64,000 bases of DNA from an uncultured Dorea sp. (GTDB lineage: Bacteria > Bacillota > Clostridia > Lachnospirales > Lachnospiraceae), in the NCBI GenBank assembly GCA_900550865.1, contig URTM01000007.1, positions 1-64,000 of the forward strand. The letters run 5' to 3'. A program made the translations under genes and the position numbers. Position 1 is the first letter of the stretch. Every line of letters begins with the position of its first letter. The notes beneath the pieces are model-generated. The model saw only the letters and a program-made list of their open reading frames with translations, had not been told where the DNA came from and did not search any database. Positions 1 to 9,135 of this stretch are shown piece after piece.

Positions 1-7
1 TGGCGGT

Positions 8-954
8 ATGAAGAAAAGAACAAAAATAACACTTTGGAGTATACTATTCGTTATCGTGTTTACCGTCAGTGCTTTAATCAGAGTAAATTTGCTCGGTTCG
101 GCACCTATGAGGCTGATGCAGGTCAAATGGGACGATACCGTAGGGACGATTTACAACGACTTAAACTATGAAAATGATTACGGACATAAATACGATTTGT
201 ATGTTCCTGCAAGCCTTGATATAGGAAACGCACAGCAGCTTATTCTTTTTATCCACGGTGGCAGTTTTAATTCCGGTGCAAAAGAGGACGGAGAAGTTTG
301 GTGCAAATATTACGCTTCAAAGGGGTATATTGCAGCTTCACTTGACTACTCTCTTCAAACTGTTCAAGAGGACGCAAGCCTTGTGAGAATGAACACGGAA
401 ATAAAAGAGTGTGTGAACGCAATCAACGAAAAGTGCAAAGAACTCGGTTATACCCTTGATGGTATGGCAACCTGCGGTGTTTCCGCAGGCGGAACGCTTG
501 CAATGAATTATGCCTACACCTGTGCCGAAACCTCCGTCGTTCCTGTGAAATTTGTGTTTCAACTTGCTGCACCTGCTGACTTTGAACCGAGCGATTGGGA
601 TATACTAAAAAGGTCAACAAGCTCGATACCGATGCTGAATTTCTTTCTATGATGACAGGCGTAAATATTACAGAGGAAATTATTAAAAGCGGCGAATATG
701 AGAAGTATGTCGATATGATTTCTCCCGCAAGGCTGGTAAATGAAAACTCTGTTCCCACATTACTGGGATATGGATTGAAAGATCATCTTGTACCGAGAGA
801 GTTAAAGTACAAATTGGTTTCTGCATTAGAAGATAACGGTGTAGAGTATGATTATTTTGAATTTCCCAACTGCAATCACGGTATGTACCGTGACCTCGAT
901 ATGCTGAAGCAGTTTTTAGAACTGTCTCTTGAATACTGTGATAGGTACTTTTGA
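8..954 (+). pseudogene. Frameshifted membrane-anchored alpha/beta hydrolase
   Basis: Two overlapping frames (8-652 and 595-954) together encode one alpha/beta hydrolase. The first starts with a hydrophobic N-terminal anchor (residues 8-28), an oxyanion-hole HGGS at 83-86 and a nucleophile elbow GVSAGG with Ser159. The second supplies the acid (GLKDHLVP) and the histidine (NCNHGMY), so the triad is complete only across the break. The break maps to the A-run at 607-611: one extra A restores the reading ...DWDILKKVNKLDTDAEF... and a protein of about 315 residues. The family is esterase/lipase-like and the substrate is unknown. The gene sits just before an integrase fragment, so it is probably cargo of a decayed element. 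It could also be a sequencing error in a homopolymer. Confidence 0.75.
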
Positions 955-966
955 AAGGGTAATGAT

Positions 967-1308
967 ATGATCAGGGTTGTTCCTGTTCAGAAGTGCATTG
1001 ATAGTCAGTTGCAACGTGTCCGGCTGATCTGTGTTGCTGAAAACGGTCAGTACACATCAACCGATTCTTTCAAATTCTGTTCAAGGGTAATACACCGGGA
1101 ATTGCAACTTGCTTTTGATTATCATAGTTTACGACATACTCATGCTACTATGCTGATTGAAGCAGGTGCAAATGTAAAAAACGTTCAGGTAAGGTTAGGA
1201 CATACCAATATTCAAACCACACTACAGACTTACGTGCATGATACTGAAAAGATGGCAGAACAATCTGTTGCACTCTTTGAACAGATCACCAATGTAAAAA
1301 CATCATAA
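967..1308 (+). pseudogene. Tyrosine recombinase, C-terminal catalytic fragment
   Basis: This 113-residue frame matches only the end of the catalytic domain of a Tn916/phage-type tyrosine integrase. Visible residues are the HSLRH box (His53, Arg56), LGHTN (His79) and the tyrosine nucleophile in TYVHDT (Tyr89). The arm-binding domain, core-binding domain and first catalytic arginine are missing, since full family members are about 350-400 residues. The frame opens 12 bases after the hydrolase stop, so the N-terminal part was lost in a rearrangement at 954-967. It ends 140 bases from the 3' end of rlmD and points towards it, the usual place of an integrase beside its attachment site. It cannot be active alone. 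Confidence 0.85.
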
Positions 1309-1319
1309 ATAAAAATACC

Positions 1320-1362
1320 GGGAGTGAATCCGCTGATAGTTCAGCGTGTTCACTCCCTTTTC
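1320..1362 (+). terminator. Rho-independent terminator after integrase fragment
   Basis: The stem GGGAGTGAA (1320-1328) pairs with TTCACTCCC (1349-1357). An inner stem CGCTGA/TCAGCG closes a TAGT loop. A T-rich tail (TTTTCTTT) follows. Confidence 0.85.
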
Positions 1363-1372
1363 TTTGTTCAGT

Positions 1373-1411
1373 GATGATTTTAAAAATCATGGTGGCAAAT
1401 GGGTGGCAAAT
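1373..1411. repeat. Palindrome and tandem GTGGCAAAT repeats at element end
   Basis: A near-palindrome of ATGATTTT/AAAAATCAT (1374-1390) is followed directly by two copies of GTGGCAAAT (1392-1400 and 1403-1411), 11 bases apart. They lie between the integrase fragment and the end of rlmD. This is where recombinase arm-binding repeats and the attachment core of an integrated element are expected. The role as Int/Xis binding sites is inferred. No second copy is visible because only one end of the element is in the window. Confidence 0.45.
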
Positions 1412-1447
1412 AGACTGAACTCTATAAGAAAAAGCCTTTAAAACCGC

Positions 1448-2851
1448 TTATTTTCGCACAAGCTGGCAAATTGTTTCGACATGATACGTTCCCGGGAATA
1501 AATCCACCCCGCTGATCTTCTCCACTTTATATCCTCGTCCCTGTATCATCTCCAGATCACGTGCCAGACTGGTCGGTTTGCATGCGATATACACCAAACG
1601 CTCCACTCCGAAATTCAGGATCTTCATAAGTGCCTTCGGATTCACGCCGTCTCTCGGCGGATCGAGCATGATCAGATCAGGAACTTCGCCCAGTTCATCA
1701 ATGACTTTCAGTACATCGCCTGCCCAGAATGTGCAATTGTCCAGATTGTTTAACTTTGCATTTTCTTTCGCTGCTTCTACCGCTTCTTCAACAATTTCCA
1801 CACCAACGACCTTCTTCGCAACCGGTGCCAGGATCTGTGCAATGGTTCCGGTTCCGCTGTACAGATCGAAAACAACTTTCTCATTCGTATCTCCGATGTA
1901 TTCTCTGGCTGTCTCATATAAGACTTCCGCTCCCAGTGAATTGGTCTGGAAGAATGAGAATGGCGTAATCTTGAATTTTAATCCAAGTAATTCTTCATAG
2001 AAATAATCCTGTCCGAAAAGCACCTCTGTTCCTTCGTCTTTTACAACATCTGCAAGACTGTCATTCTTGGTATGCAGGATTCCGACCAGAGTTCCATCAA
2101 AGTTCATTGCGGTCATCTTTTCCAGCCATGTAGTCTTAAATGTCTGGATTTTTGAAATTGCCTCTGTCAGATCAATCCCGAGTTCTGCCGTATCCGATGC
2201 TGTGACCAGATCCACCAGGATTTCTCCCGTCTTTACTGCTTTTCTTACTAACAGATGTCTAAAGTATCCGACATGGCGCATACGATGATAATATGGCAGT
2301 CCGGATTCTTTCGCACATTCCAATGTGCATGCAAGGATTTTTCTGTAGTCTTCATCTACGATCTGGCAGTCTGTTACGTTAACAATATCATGAAAGCTTC
2401 CTCTTTTGTGCATACCGAGTGCCAGCGGTCCATCTTTGTATTCGTCTCCAAATGAGAATTCCATCTTATTCCGGTATTCGGATCTGACCGGGCTTGGTTT
2501 GATTCCTTCCCAGACATACTCCCCATTTACCGCTTCATCCATCATCTTTTTCACCTGCTCATTTTTCATGGCAAGTTGTTCTTCGTATGGAAGGTTCTGA
2601 TAAGTACAGCCTCCGCACTGTCCGAAATGTGGACAGGCTGACGGAATCTCGCTGGCTGACGGTTCCAGTACTTCCAAAAGACGTCCTTCTGCCTTTCCTT
2701 TTCTGATCTTATTGACAGAAAACCTTACCTTCTGTCCCGGTACGCCATTCTTTACGACTACCCATCTGTCTTCTTCCGGTAGATAAATGCGCCCTTTATT
2801 TGGAAATTCTACGGATTCTATAATTCCTTCGTATACCTGTCCTTTTTTCAT
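1448..2851 (-). CDS. rlmD: 23S rRNA (uracil-C5)-methyltransferase, RlmD/RumA family
   Basis: Transfers a methyl group from S-adenosylmethionine to C5 of a uracil in 23S rRNA. Order of parts: a TRAM RNA-binding domain (about 2-60), four cysteines that ligate an iron-sulfur cluster (C73, C79, C82, C162), the SAM motif DLYSGTG (329-335), DPPRDG, and the catalytic Cys424 in YIACKPTSLARDL. I place the start at 2851 because AAAGGA lies 5 bases upstream; the ATG 18 bases further out has no ribosome site. Firmicute paralogues are called RlmCD or RumA, so the exact target uridine is not certain. The 3' end (TYHVETICQL codons) adjoins an integrase fragment and is a likely attachment site. Confidence 0.9.
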   Translation of the reverse strand: MKKGQVYEGIIESVEFPNKGRIYLPEEDRWVVVKNGVPGQKVRFSVNKIRKGKAEGRLLEVLEPSASEIPSACPHFGQCGGCTYQNLPYEEQLAMKNEQVKKMMDEAVNGEYVWEGIKPSPVRSEYRNKMEFSFGDEYKDGPLALGMHKRGSFHDIVNVTDCQIVDEDYRKILACTLECAKESGLPYYHRMRHVGYFRHLLVRKAVKTGEILVDLVTASDTAELGIDLTEAISKIQTFKTTWLEKMTAMNFDGTLVGILHTKNDSLADVVKDEGTEVLFGQDYFYEELLGLKFKITPFSFFQTNSLGAEVLYETAREYIGDTNEKVVFDLYSGTGTIAQILAPVAKKVVGVEIVEEAVEAAKENAKLNNLDNCTFWAGDVLKVIDELGEVPDLIMLDPPRDGVNPKALMKILNFGVERLVYIACKPTSLARDLEMIQGRGYKVEKISGVDLFPGTYHVETICQLVRK

Positions 2852-2937
2852 ATATATCCTTTCTGTCATAGCTTTTTTCTATTGCAATTTATTTCATTAT
2901 CTTTACTATTTCTGATTCTGTCTCTTGTTACGCTTTT

Positions 2938-3867
2938 CTATCCTTTATATACTGCTTTCAGGATCGTCCCTTCCTGCTCCACTTTCACATGTTTCAGGCT
3001 CTTCACATACTGGTTGAACTGGGAATATCCATAATCGCGGATCTTGAAATCTTTGTATTTCTCATACATTTTATTGCCCAGTGTGCTCAGTTCTACTCCG
3101 GATTTTCCGGCTTTTTTCACGATTTGTACAACATAGCTGTCGATATTTTCCTTCATATCCTGATCTTCTCTTAACGTAACGGACACGATATTGCCATGTT
3201 TTACCATCTGGATTCTTGTAAACTCCTCCAGAAATTTTGACAACATGTTATAGCCATAACTTCGCACGTCAAAGTCCGGATAAAGGTTGACCAGGCGGCT
3301 TCCTACTTCACCAAGTCCCGTCGGTTTGTTAACATCCTGATTCTCGATAATCATCTTGATGATCGCATCTTCGATTTTCTCTTTACTTCGTCTGTCATGT
3401 GACGTCTCATTCTTCGATGTTCCCGGATTCTGTTCACTCATCAGATTTTCCAGAATAGTAAATTTATCACATGCTTTTCGGAACGGTTCCGGTGTCTTAT
3501 TCTCTCCCATACCGATGACCATCTTGCCGCTCTCTCTCAACCGGCTGACCAGTCTTGTAAAATCGCTGTCACTGGATACGATGCAGAACCCGTCCACATC
3601 GTTCGTATACAGGATATCCATGGCATCAATGATCATGGCCGAATCCGTGGAATTCTTTCCCTGTGTATAACTGAACTGCTGGATCGGAGTGATCGAATTC
3701 GTCAGAAGTTCATCCTTCCAGCTTGAATGCTGGGTACTCGTCCAGTCTCCGTATATTCTTTTGTATGTAATGATCCCATATTTTGACAATTCTGTCAGGA
3801 TCGGCTTGATGTATTTTGCTGATACGTTGTCTGCATCGATCAGCAGTGCATAACACTGTTCCTGCAT
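2938..3867 (-). CDS. NYN-domain ribonuclease-like protein with two LOTUS/OST-HTH domains
   Basis: The N-terminal 150 residues form a NYN (PIN-like) domain. Acidic residues sit at the expected metal-site positions: D11 and D13 in LLIDADNVS, the aspartates of STDSAMIIDAMDIL, and SSDSDF. Two winged-helix LOTUS/OST-HTH repeats follow (about 165-232 and 245-308), each with a GLGEVGSRL- or STLGNKMYE-like helix and a GY.L/GYSQF segment. NYN-LOTUS proteins are thought to bind and process RNA, LOTUS modules binding structured or G-rich RNA; the bacterial substrate is not known. The start is set by GGAGG 6 bases upstream. The function as a nuclease is inferred from the retained acidic residues. Confidence 0.85.
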   Translation of the reverse strand: MQEQCYALLIDADNVSAKYIKPILTELSKYGIITYKRIYGDWTSTQHSSWKDELLTNSITPIQQFSYTQGKNSTDSAMIIDAMDILYTNDVDGFCIVSSDSDFTRLVSRLRESGKMVIGMGENKTPEPFRKACDKFTILENLMSEQNPGTSKNETSHDRRSKEKIEDAIIKMIIENQDVNKPTGLGEVGSRLVNLYPDFDVRSYGYNMLSKFLEEFTRIQMVKHGNIVSVTLREDQDMKENIDSYVVQIVKKAGKSGVELSTLGNKMYEKYKDFKIRDYGYSQFNQYVKSLKHVKVEQEGTILKAVYKG

Positions 3868-3895
3868 GTTTTTCCTCCCATTATATGCAAGAGAA

Positions 3896-3942
3896 AAGCA
3901 GGCCAGTCGCCTTTCTTTTATCAGATCGGTTTCTAACCTGCT
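3896..3942 (-). terminator. Possible terminator with long loop
   Basis: In minus-strand RNA, AGCAGG can pair with CCTGCT across a loop of about 35 bases and is followed by TTTTCT. It lies downstream of the small acidic-tail gene. The long loop makes this weak. Confidence 0.35.
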
Positions 3943-3972
3943 TCTTTCTTCACTTATTCATCCGCCCGGTTC

Positions 3973-4218
3973 TTATACCTGATCGTCATCATCGAAAAAG
4001 TCATCGTCGAAATCATCATCATCAAAATCGTCTTCGAAGTCTTCCAGGTAATCCGGTGTAAAGAAGCAATATACTGCATAAGCAATTCCTGCAACTGCAG
4101 CTACAGCTCCGACTACTGCCAGAATCCAAAGTACGGTCTTGCCGTGTTTATCCTCTTCTTTTTTATTCATCAGTTCGCTAAGCTTGGATGCTGCAATAAT
4201 ATCTTCTACTTTACTCAT
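3973..4218 (-). CDS. Small membrane protein with acidic tail (DUF4366-like)
   Basis: An 81-residue protein with a short basic and acidic N-terminus (MSKVEDIIAASKLSELMNKKEE), one hydrophobic span (about 31-55, ILAVVGAVAAVAGIAYAVYCFF) and a C-terminus made almost only of Asp, Glu and Phe. Similar short DUF4366-type proteins are common in Lachnospiraceae and have no assigned role. The start at 4218 has AGAGGAAAGGA about 9 bases upstream; an upstream in-frame ATG at 4251 lacks such a site. The tail probably faces the cytoplasm or wall and could bind cations or a basic partner, which is speculation. Confidence 0.7.
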   Translation of the reverse strand: MSKVEDIIAASKLSELMNKKEEDKHGKTVLWILAVVGAVAAVAGIAYAVYCFFTPDYLEDFEDDFDDDDFDDDFFDDDDQV

Positions 4219-4376
4219 GCTCCCACGTCCTTTCCTCTGCTCTTTTGGCAAATCAATTCTGCGTTTATTATAACACTTTGTGTACCGTATTACTACTTAT
4301 TTTTTCAGATTTTTGTCCCGTATCCGTCATGGATTCTATACACATTTACCTAATTGTATGTAATATTTTCCGTATT

Positions 4377-6623
4377 CTACACTTTCTGTAATCTGGCGAA
4401 TGCGGCAAACATCTTTTTCGTTCCCGGTCCGTCGAAATTAACTGTTACTTCATAATCTCTGCCGCCTTCGGTAATTGCTGTTACCGTTCCTTCACCGAAT
4501 TTGATATGCTTTACACGGTCTCCGACTCCGTAAGGAAGCTTTCCGCCCTTTGGTGTTCCAAACTGCTGTACCGGCTTCGGTGCGGTAAATGCTTTTGTCT
4601 TGAAGGTTTCTTTAGCCTGCATGAAAGAAGTCTTCACTCTTACCGGTTCGCTTTCCTCTTTCTTTTCTTTCTTTGCGGATGGTCCTGTCTCCAGAAGTTC
4701 TAATGGGATTTCTTTTAAGAAACGTGACATTTTCTTGTACTGCGTCTCTCCATGTACCATACGTTTTCTTGCACAGGTCAGCGTCAGATCTTTCTCGGCT
4801 CTTGTGATTCCTACATAGCAGAGACGTCTTTCTTCTTCCAGTTCTGCCGGATCATCTGCTGTAATCGTCATATAACTCGGGAACAGCCCGTCTTCCATTC
4901 CAGCCAGATATACATGTGGAAATTCCAGACCTTTTGCGCTATGTAACGTCATCAGTACGACATAATCCGTGCTTTCATCCAGACTGTCGATATCTGCCAC
5001 CAGTGCTACATCTTCAAGAAAGCCGCTGAGTGTCGGTGCTTCATTCTGTGTCTCACAGTTTTCTTCATAAGCTGCGATCTTATTGCGGAGCTCGTCTATA
5101 TTTTCGATTCTTGATGTTGCTTCTTCGCTTTCACATTCATGGATCAGCGCATCGATATAACCGGTTTCTTTGATAACTTCTTCCAACAGTTCCAATACAC
5201 TCATGTCTTCTGTATCATTCTTAAAATGCTCGATCATTGCAACAAACGATTCCAGTTTTGCCTGTCCTCTTCCGATGTTCGGGATCAGGTCTACGGCACG
5301 GAGTGCATCATAGAAGCTGCATTCTCTGGACGATGCGTATTCCTGCACGCGGTTGATGCTGGTCAGTCCGATACCGCGCTTCGGAACATTTACGATACGT
5401 CTAACAGCCAGGTCATCCCTTCCGTTATCAATCGTTTTCAGATATGCAAGAAGATCCTTGATCTCACGTCTCGCATAGAAGTTTACGCCGCCAATAACTT
5501 TGTATGGAATACTGTCACGAACGAAACGTTCCTCAAACATACGTGACTGTGCATTGGTACGATAAAGAATGGCATTATCTTTGTAACTGCAAAGTTCTTT
5601 ATTAACATGGCGTCTGATGTCACCGACTACGTATTCTGCTTCTTCATATGCCGAATCGAATTGACGCAGCTGGATCATATTTCCATCTTCATTCTCTGTC
5701 CAGAGTGTCTTATCTTTTCGTCCTTGATTGTTCTGGATCACGGCATTGGCCGCATTCAGGATATTTCCGGTAGAACGGTAATTCTGCTCCAGCTTGATCA
5801 CCTTGGTATCGTCAAATACATGTTCAAAATCCAGAATGTTCTTAATATTTGCACCTCGGAATTTATAAATGGACTGGTCATCGTCTCCTACCACGCATAA
5901 ATTGCGGTACTTGGATGCCAGAAGATGGATCAGTTCGAACTGTACCATGTTCGTATCCTGATACTCATCAACCATGATATAACGGAAACGTTCCTGATAA
6001 TATTCCAGCACGTCTTTCTGTGTCTTAAAGAGCTGCACTGTCTTAAACAACAGATCGTCAAAATCCAATGCATTGTTTGAATGGAGCTGCTTTTCATATT
6101 CTTCATATACTTCTGCAATTTTCTTACGGCTGTAATCACCTTCCGCCCGCATACGGTATTCCTGCGGTGTCAGCAGTTCATCTTTTGCTTTGGAAATTTC
6201 TGATAACAGTGCTCTTTCTCTGAATATCTTCGTATCCACCTGAAGAAGCTTGCAGACTTCACGCATCAAGGTCTTCTGATCATCACTGTCGTAAATCGTG
6301 AAGTTGGTATCATATCCAAGCAGATCAATGTGACGTCTTAAAATACGCACACACATGGAATGGAAAGTACTTACCCATATACTCTCAGAACCGTATCCAA
6401 CTAATTTGTCAACACGTTCTCTCATCTCTCCTGCTGCTTTATTCGTAAATGTGATTGCCAGAATATTCCATGGATTCACCTGCTGTTCTTCAATCAGATA
6501 AGCGATTCTGTGTGTCAGAACCCTGGTCTTTCCGGATCCTGCACCTGCAAGGATCAACAGCGGCCCTTCCGTATGGAATACGGCTTCTCTTTGTTGTTCA
6601 TTTAATGTATCGTATATACTCAA
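4377..6623 (-). CDS. pcrA: ATP-dependent 3'-5' DNA helicase PcrA (UvrD/Rep family)
   Basis: Superfamily 1 helicase of 748 residues that unwinds DNA in repair and rolling-circle replication and clears stalled RNA polymerase. Motifs seen in order: Q motif (LNEQQREAV), Walker A AGAGSGKT (26-33), TFTNKAAGEMRERV, Walker B VDEYQDTN, GDDDQSIYKFRGA, VMTLHSAKGLEF and CYVGITRAEKDL. The C-terminal 50 residues form the Tudor-like domain (GVGDRVKHIKFGEGTV) that contacts RNA polymerase in PcrA. The start appears to be TTG at 6623, with an AAGGA about 10 bases upstream and no nearby ATG. Length and motifs are normal for the family. Confidence 0.95.
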   Translation of the reverse strand: MSIYDTLNEQQREAVFHTEGPLLILAGAGSGKTRVLTHRIAYLIEEQQVNPWNILAITFTNKAAGEMRERVDKLVGYGSESIWVSTFHSMCVRILRRHIDLLGYDTNFTIYDSDDQKTLMREVCKLLQVDTKIFRERALLSEISKAKDELLTPQEYRMRAEGDYSRKKIAEVYEEYEKQLHSNNALDFDDLLFKTVQLFKTQKDVLEYYQERFRYIMVDEYQDTNMVQFELIHLLASKYRNLCVVGDDDQSIYKFRGANIKNILDFEHVFDDTKVIKLEQNYRSTGNILNAANAVIQNNQGRKDKTLWTENEDGNMIQLRQFDSAYEEAEYVVGDIRRHVNKELCSYKDNAILYRTNAQSRMFEERFVRDSIPYKVIGGVNFYARREIKDLLAYLKTIDNGRDDLAVRRIVNVPKRGIGLTSINRVQEYASSRECSFYDALRAVDLIPNIGRGQAKLESFVAMIEHFKNDTEDMSVLELLEEVIKETGYIDALIHECESEEATSRIENIDELRNKIAAYEENCETQNEAPTLSGFLEDVALVADIDSLDESTDYVVLMTLHSAKGLEFPHVYLAGMEDGLFPSYMTITADDPAELEEERRLCYVGITRAEKDLTLTCARKRMVHGETQYKKMSRFLKEIPLELLETGPSAKKEKKEESEPVRVKTSFMQAKETFKTKAFTAPKPVQQFGTPKGGKLPYGVGDRVKHIKFGEGTVTAITEGGRDYEVTVNFDGPGTKKMFAAFARLQKV

Positions 6624-6663
6624 TCTTATGTTTTCCTTTCTTTCCGGTTTTCTATTCTTCTTT

Positions 6664-7083
6664 TTACTTATCTGCCTGTTCTGCTTTCATCATAGATTCA
6701 TGTTCTCTTTTCACTTCTTTATAAAGAGCGGTCGAGGTCCAGTTCTGATTCTTCGCAGTAACAATTGCCTTCAACGGGACTTGTACTTTCTCTTTTCTCA
6801 TCTGGAATAATAACTTATCCAGTATCTGACTATCTGCCAGCAGCATGACAATCATCTCATCTTTAAAATCTGTGATTTCTTCGTTTTCCACATCGTCTGC
6901 CCCGGAAATTTCTTCCCCGGATGTCTCTTTTTTCAGTCCAGTCAGTACTCCGATTGTTTTTGAATATTCTTCTTTTTCTACATATTTCACACGAAAGCCA
7001 AGAAAGCCTCCTAATATACCAATTTTTCTTCCCTTTTTCGTGCCTTTCAGATTATAGCATAACATTATTGATCTCATATGCAT
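6664..7083 (-). CDS. DUF3783 domain protein
   Basis: About 139 residues, ending 41 bases from pcrA. It begins MHMRSIMLCYNLKGTKKGRKIGILGGFLGFRV and has an acidic middle and a C-terminal part with KVQVPLKAIVTAKNQNWT, the pattern of DUF3783 proteins of Clostridia, whose function is unknown. AAAAGGGG lies 4-6 bases before the ATG at 7083 (10 before a second ATG at 7077), so the longer frame reaching 7146 is unlikely. The orientation and short gap suggest co-transcription with pcrA, but no link in function is established. Confidence 0.65.
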   Translation of the reverse strand: MHMRSIMLCYNLKGTKKGRKIGILGGFLGFRVKYVEKEEYSKTIGVLTGLKKETSGEEISGADDVENEEITDFKDEMIVMLLADSQILDKLLFQMRKEKVQVPLKAIVTAKNQNWTSTALYKEVKREHESMMKAEQADK

Positions 7084-7232
7084 TCTACCCCTTTTCGAAT
7101 GTCTGTTTCCATTATAGTGGCTTTGCCCGGGTTCTGCAAGAAACAATTTGGGACGGGGGATTTTTTAAAATCCTCCGTCCCAAATTAAAAATGTCCTGTC
7201 CCTTTTTAATTTCCATTAATCATCCGGTTAAT

Positions 7233-9134
7233 TTACGCGCTAATCGCATTTCCGGTATACAGCTGATAATATCTGCCTTTCTCTCCGATCAGTTCATCAT
7301 GTGTACCACGCTCGATGATTCTTCCCTGCTCCAGAACCATAATGCAGTCGGAATTGCGGACGGTCGATAATCTGTGGGCAATAACAAATGTTGTTCTTCC
7401 ATGCATCAGCTTATCCATACCATCCTGTACGATCCGTTCCGTTCTGGTGTCGATGGAACTGGTTGCCTCATCGAGGATCAGTACCGGCGGGTCGGCAATA
7501 GCGGCTCTTGCGATGGCAAGAAGCTGACGCTGTCCCTGGCTTAAGTTCGCCCCGTCTCCGGTCAGCATCGTATCATAGCCATCCGGAAGTCTGCGGATGA
7601 AGCTGTCGGCATTGGCAAGCTTTGCTGCTGCCACGATTTCTTCATCGGTCGCATCCAGTTTACCAAAGCGGATATTGTCACGCACCGTTCCGGTGAATAA
7701 ATGTGTATCCTGCAGAACGATTCCAAGTGAACGTCTGAGATCCGTTTTCTTAATCTTATTAATATTGATTCCATCATAACGGATCTTGCCATCCTGGATA
7801 TCATAGAAGCGGTTGATCAGGTTCGTGATCGTTGTTTTACCAGCTCCGGTCGATCCGACGAATGCAATCTTCTGTCCCGGTTTTGCATATAATTTGATAT
7901 CATGCAATACAATCTTCTCATCGTTATAGCCGAAATCCACACCATTGAATACGACTTCACCTTTCACTTCCACATAATCCACACTGCCATCATCCTGATG
8001 TGTATGCTTCCATGCCCAGCGGTCTGTTCTCTCTTCACATTCCGTGAGTTTTCCATCTTCTTCTCTGGCATTGACCAGTGTCACATACCCTTCATCCAGT
8101 TCTTCTTTTTCATCCATCAGCTTAAAGATACGGTCAGCCCCGGCCATCGCCATAACAATTGCATTCATCTGCATACTGATCTGGTTGATCGGCATACTGA
8201 AGCTCTTATTGAATGTCAGGAAGCTTGCCAGACCTCCGAGGGTAAATCCTCCGACTTTTTCAAGCGCAAGTACACCCCCGATGATCGCACAGATTACATA
8301 ACTGATATTTCCGATCTGTGCATTGATCGGTCCTAAGAAGTTGGCAAATGTATTGGCTCTGTCTGCACTGACATATAATTCATCATTCAGCTTCTTGAAG
8401 TTCTGCATATTCTCTTCTTCGTGACAGAATACCTTTACGACTTTCTGTCCGTTCATCATCTCTTCAATATAACCATTTACAGTTCCGAGGTCTTTCTGCT
8501 GTTTTGCAAAATATGCCCCGCTCTGTCCGGCAGATTTCTTCGAACAAAATACCATGATTCCTACCATGATCATCGTTACGATCGTAAGAGGAATGCTTAA
8601 GATCAACATACTGATGAAGACACTGACGATCGTAATCCCACTGTTCAGAAGCTGCGGCATACTCTGGCTGATCATCTGTCTTAATGTATCAATATCATTC
8701 GTATATACCGACATGATATCTCCATGTGCATGCGTGTCAAAATATTTGACCGGCAGTTTCTCCATATGGGAGAACAGATCATTTCTCAAGTTGCGGAGTG
8801 TCCCCTGCGTCACATTGACCATCAGACGGTTATAACCGAATGTTGCCAGTACACCCAGCGCATAAAATACAGCCACTCTGGCGATCGCATGTGCAAGCGG
8901 TGTAAAGTTCGGGTTATCCGATAATAAAAATGGTGTGATATATTCGTCGATCAGGTTCTTCATGAACATCGTTCCCTGTACATTGCAAAGCACGCTGACA
9001 ATAATCAATACTACTACACTGATGCAGTGAAACTTATAATCTTTTAATACATATTTCATAAGGCGGAGGAATAATTCACCCGGATTTTTTACCTGTGCTT
9101 TCATTCCTCTCGGCTGTCTTCCCGGTCCCGGCAT
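7233..9134 (-). CDS. ABC exporter half, ATPase-permease, catalytically complete subunit
   Basis: A 633-residue type IV exporter half: a six-helix membrane domain (about 30-320), then an ATPase domain with Walker A GSTGAGKTT, signature LSQGQRQ, Walker B LILDEATSSID with the catalytic glutamate, and the switch histidine in IAHRLS. A 35-residue acidic insert (ECEERTDRWAWKHTHQDDG) precedes the ATPase domain. The start at 9134 is 1 base after the upstream stop and has GGAGG 9 bases away, so the two halves are translationally coupled. With its partner it forms a BmrCD/LmrCD/TmrAB-type heterodimer, likely a multidrug or lipid exporter. A MarR gene lies upstream. Confidence 0.9.
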   Translation of the reverse strand: MPGPGRQPRGMKAQVKNPGELFLRLMKYVLKDYKFHCISVVVLIIVSVLCNVQGTMFMKNLIDEYITPFLLSDNPNFTPLAHAIARVAVFYALGVLATFGYNRLMVNVTQGTLRNLRNDLFSHMEKLPVKYFDTHAHGDIMSVYTNDIDTLRQMISQSMPQLLNSGITIVSVFISMLILSIPLTIVTMIMVGIMVFCSKKSAGQSGAYFAKQQKDLGTVNGYIEEMMNGQKVVKVFCHEEENMQNFKKLNDELYVSADRANTFANFLGPINAQIGNISYVICAIIGGVLALEKVGGFTLGGLASFLTFNKSFSMPINQISMQMNAIVMAMAGADRIFKLMDEKEELDEGYVTLVNAREEDGKLTECEERTDRWAWKHTHQDDGSVDYVEVKGEVVFNGVDFGYNDEKIVLHDIKLYAKPGQKIAFVGSTGAGKTTITNLINRFYDIQDGKIRYDGININKIKKTDLRRSLGIVLQDTHLFTGTVRDNIRFGKLDATDEEIVAAAKLANADSFIRRLPDGYDTMLTGDGANLSQGQRQLLAIARAAIADPPVLILDEATSSIDTRTERIVQDGMDKLMHGRTTFVIAHRLSTVRNSDCIMVLEQGRIIERGTHDELIGEKGRYYQLYTGNAISA

Positions 9135-9135
9135 C

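Noticed and set aside
1392..1411. Short tandem GTGGCAAAT repeats as a CRISPR array
   Set aside because: Only two 9-base copies with a 2-base gap and no spacers. They fit recombinase-site repeats, not CRISPR.
7902..8336. Long plus-strand open frame inside the ABC exporter gene
   Set aside because: It is the antisense frame of a clear ABC coding region, with no ribosome site or protein pattern. The same holds for other antisense frames within pcrA, polC, prfA and the ABC genes.
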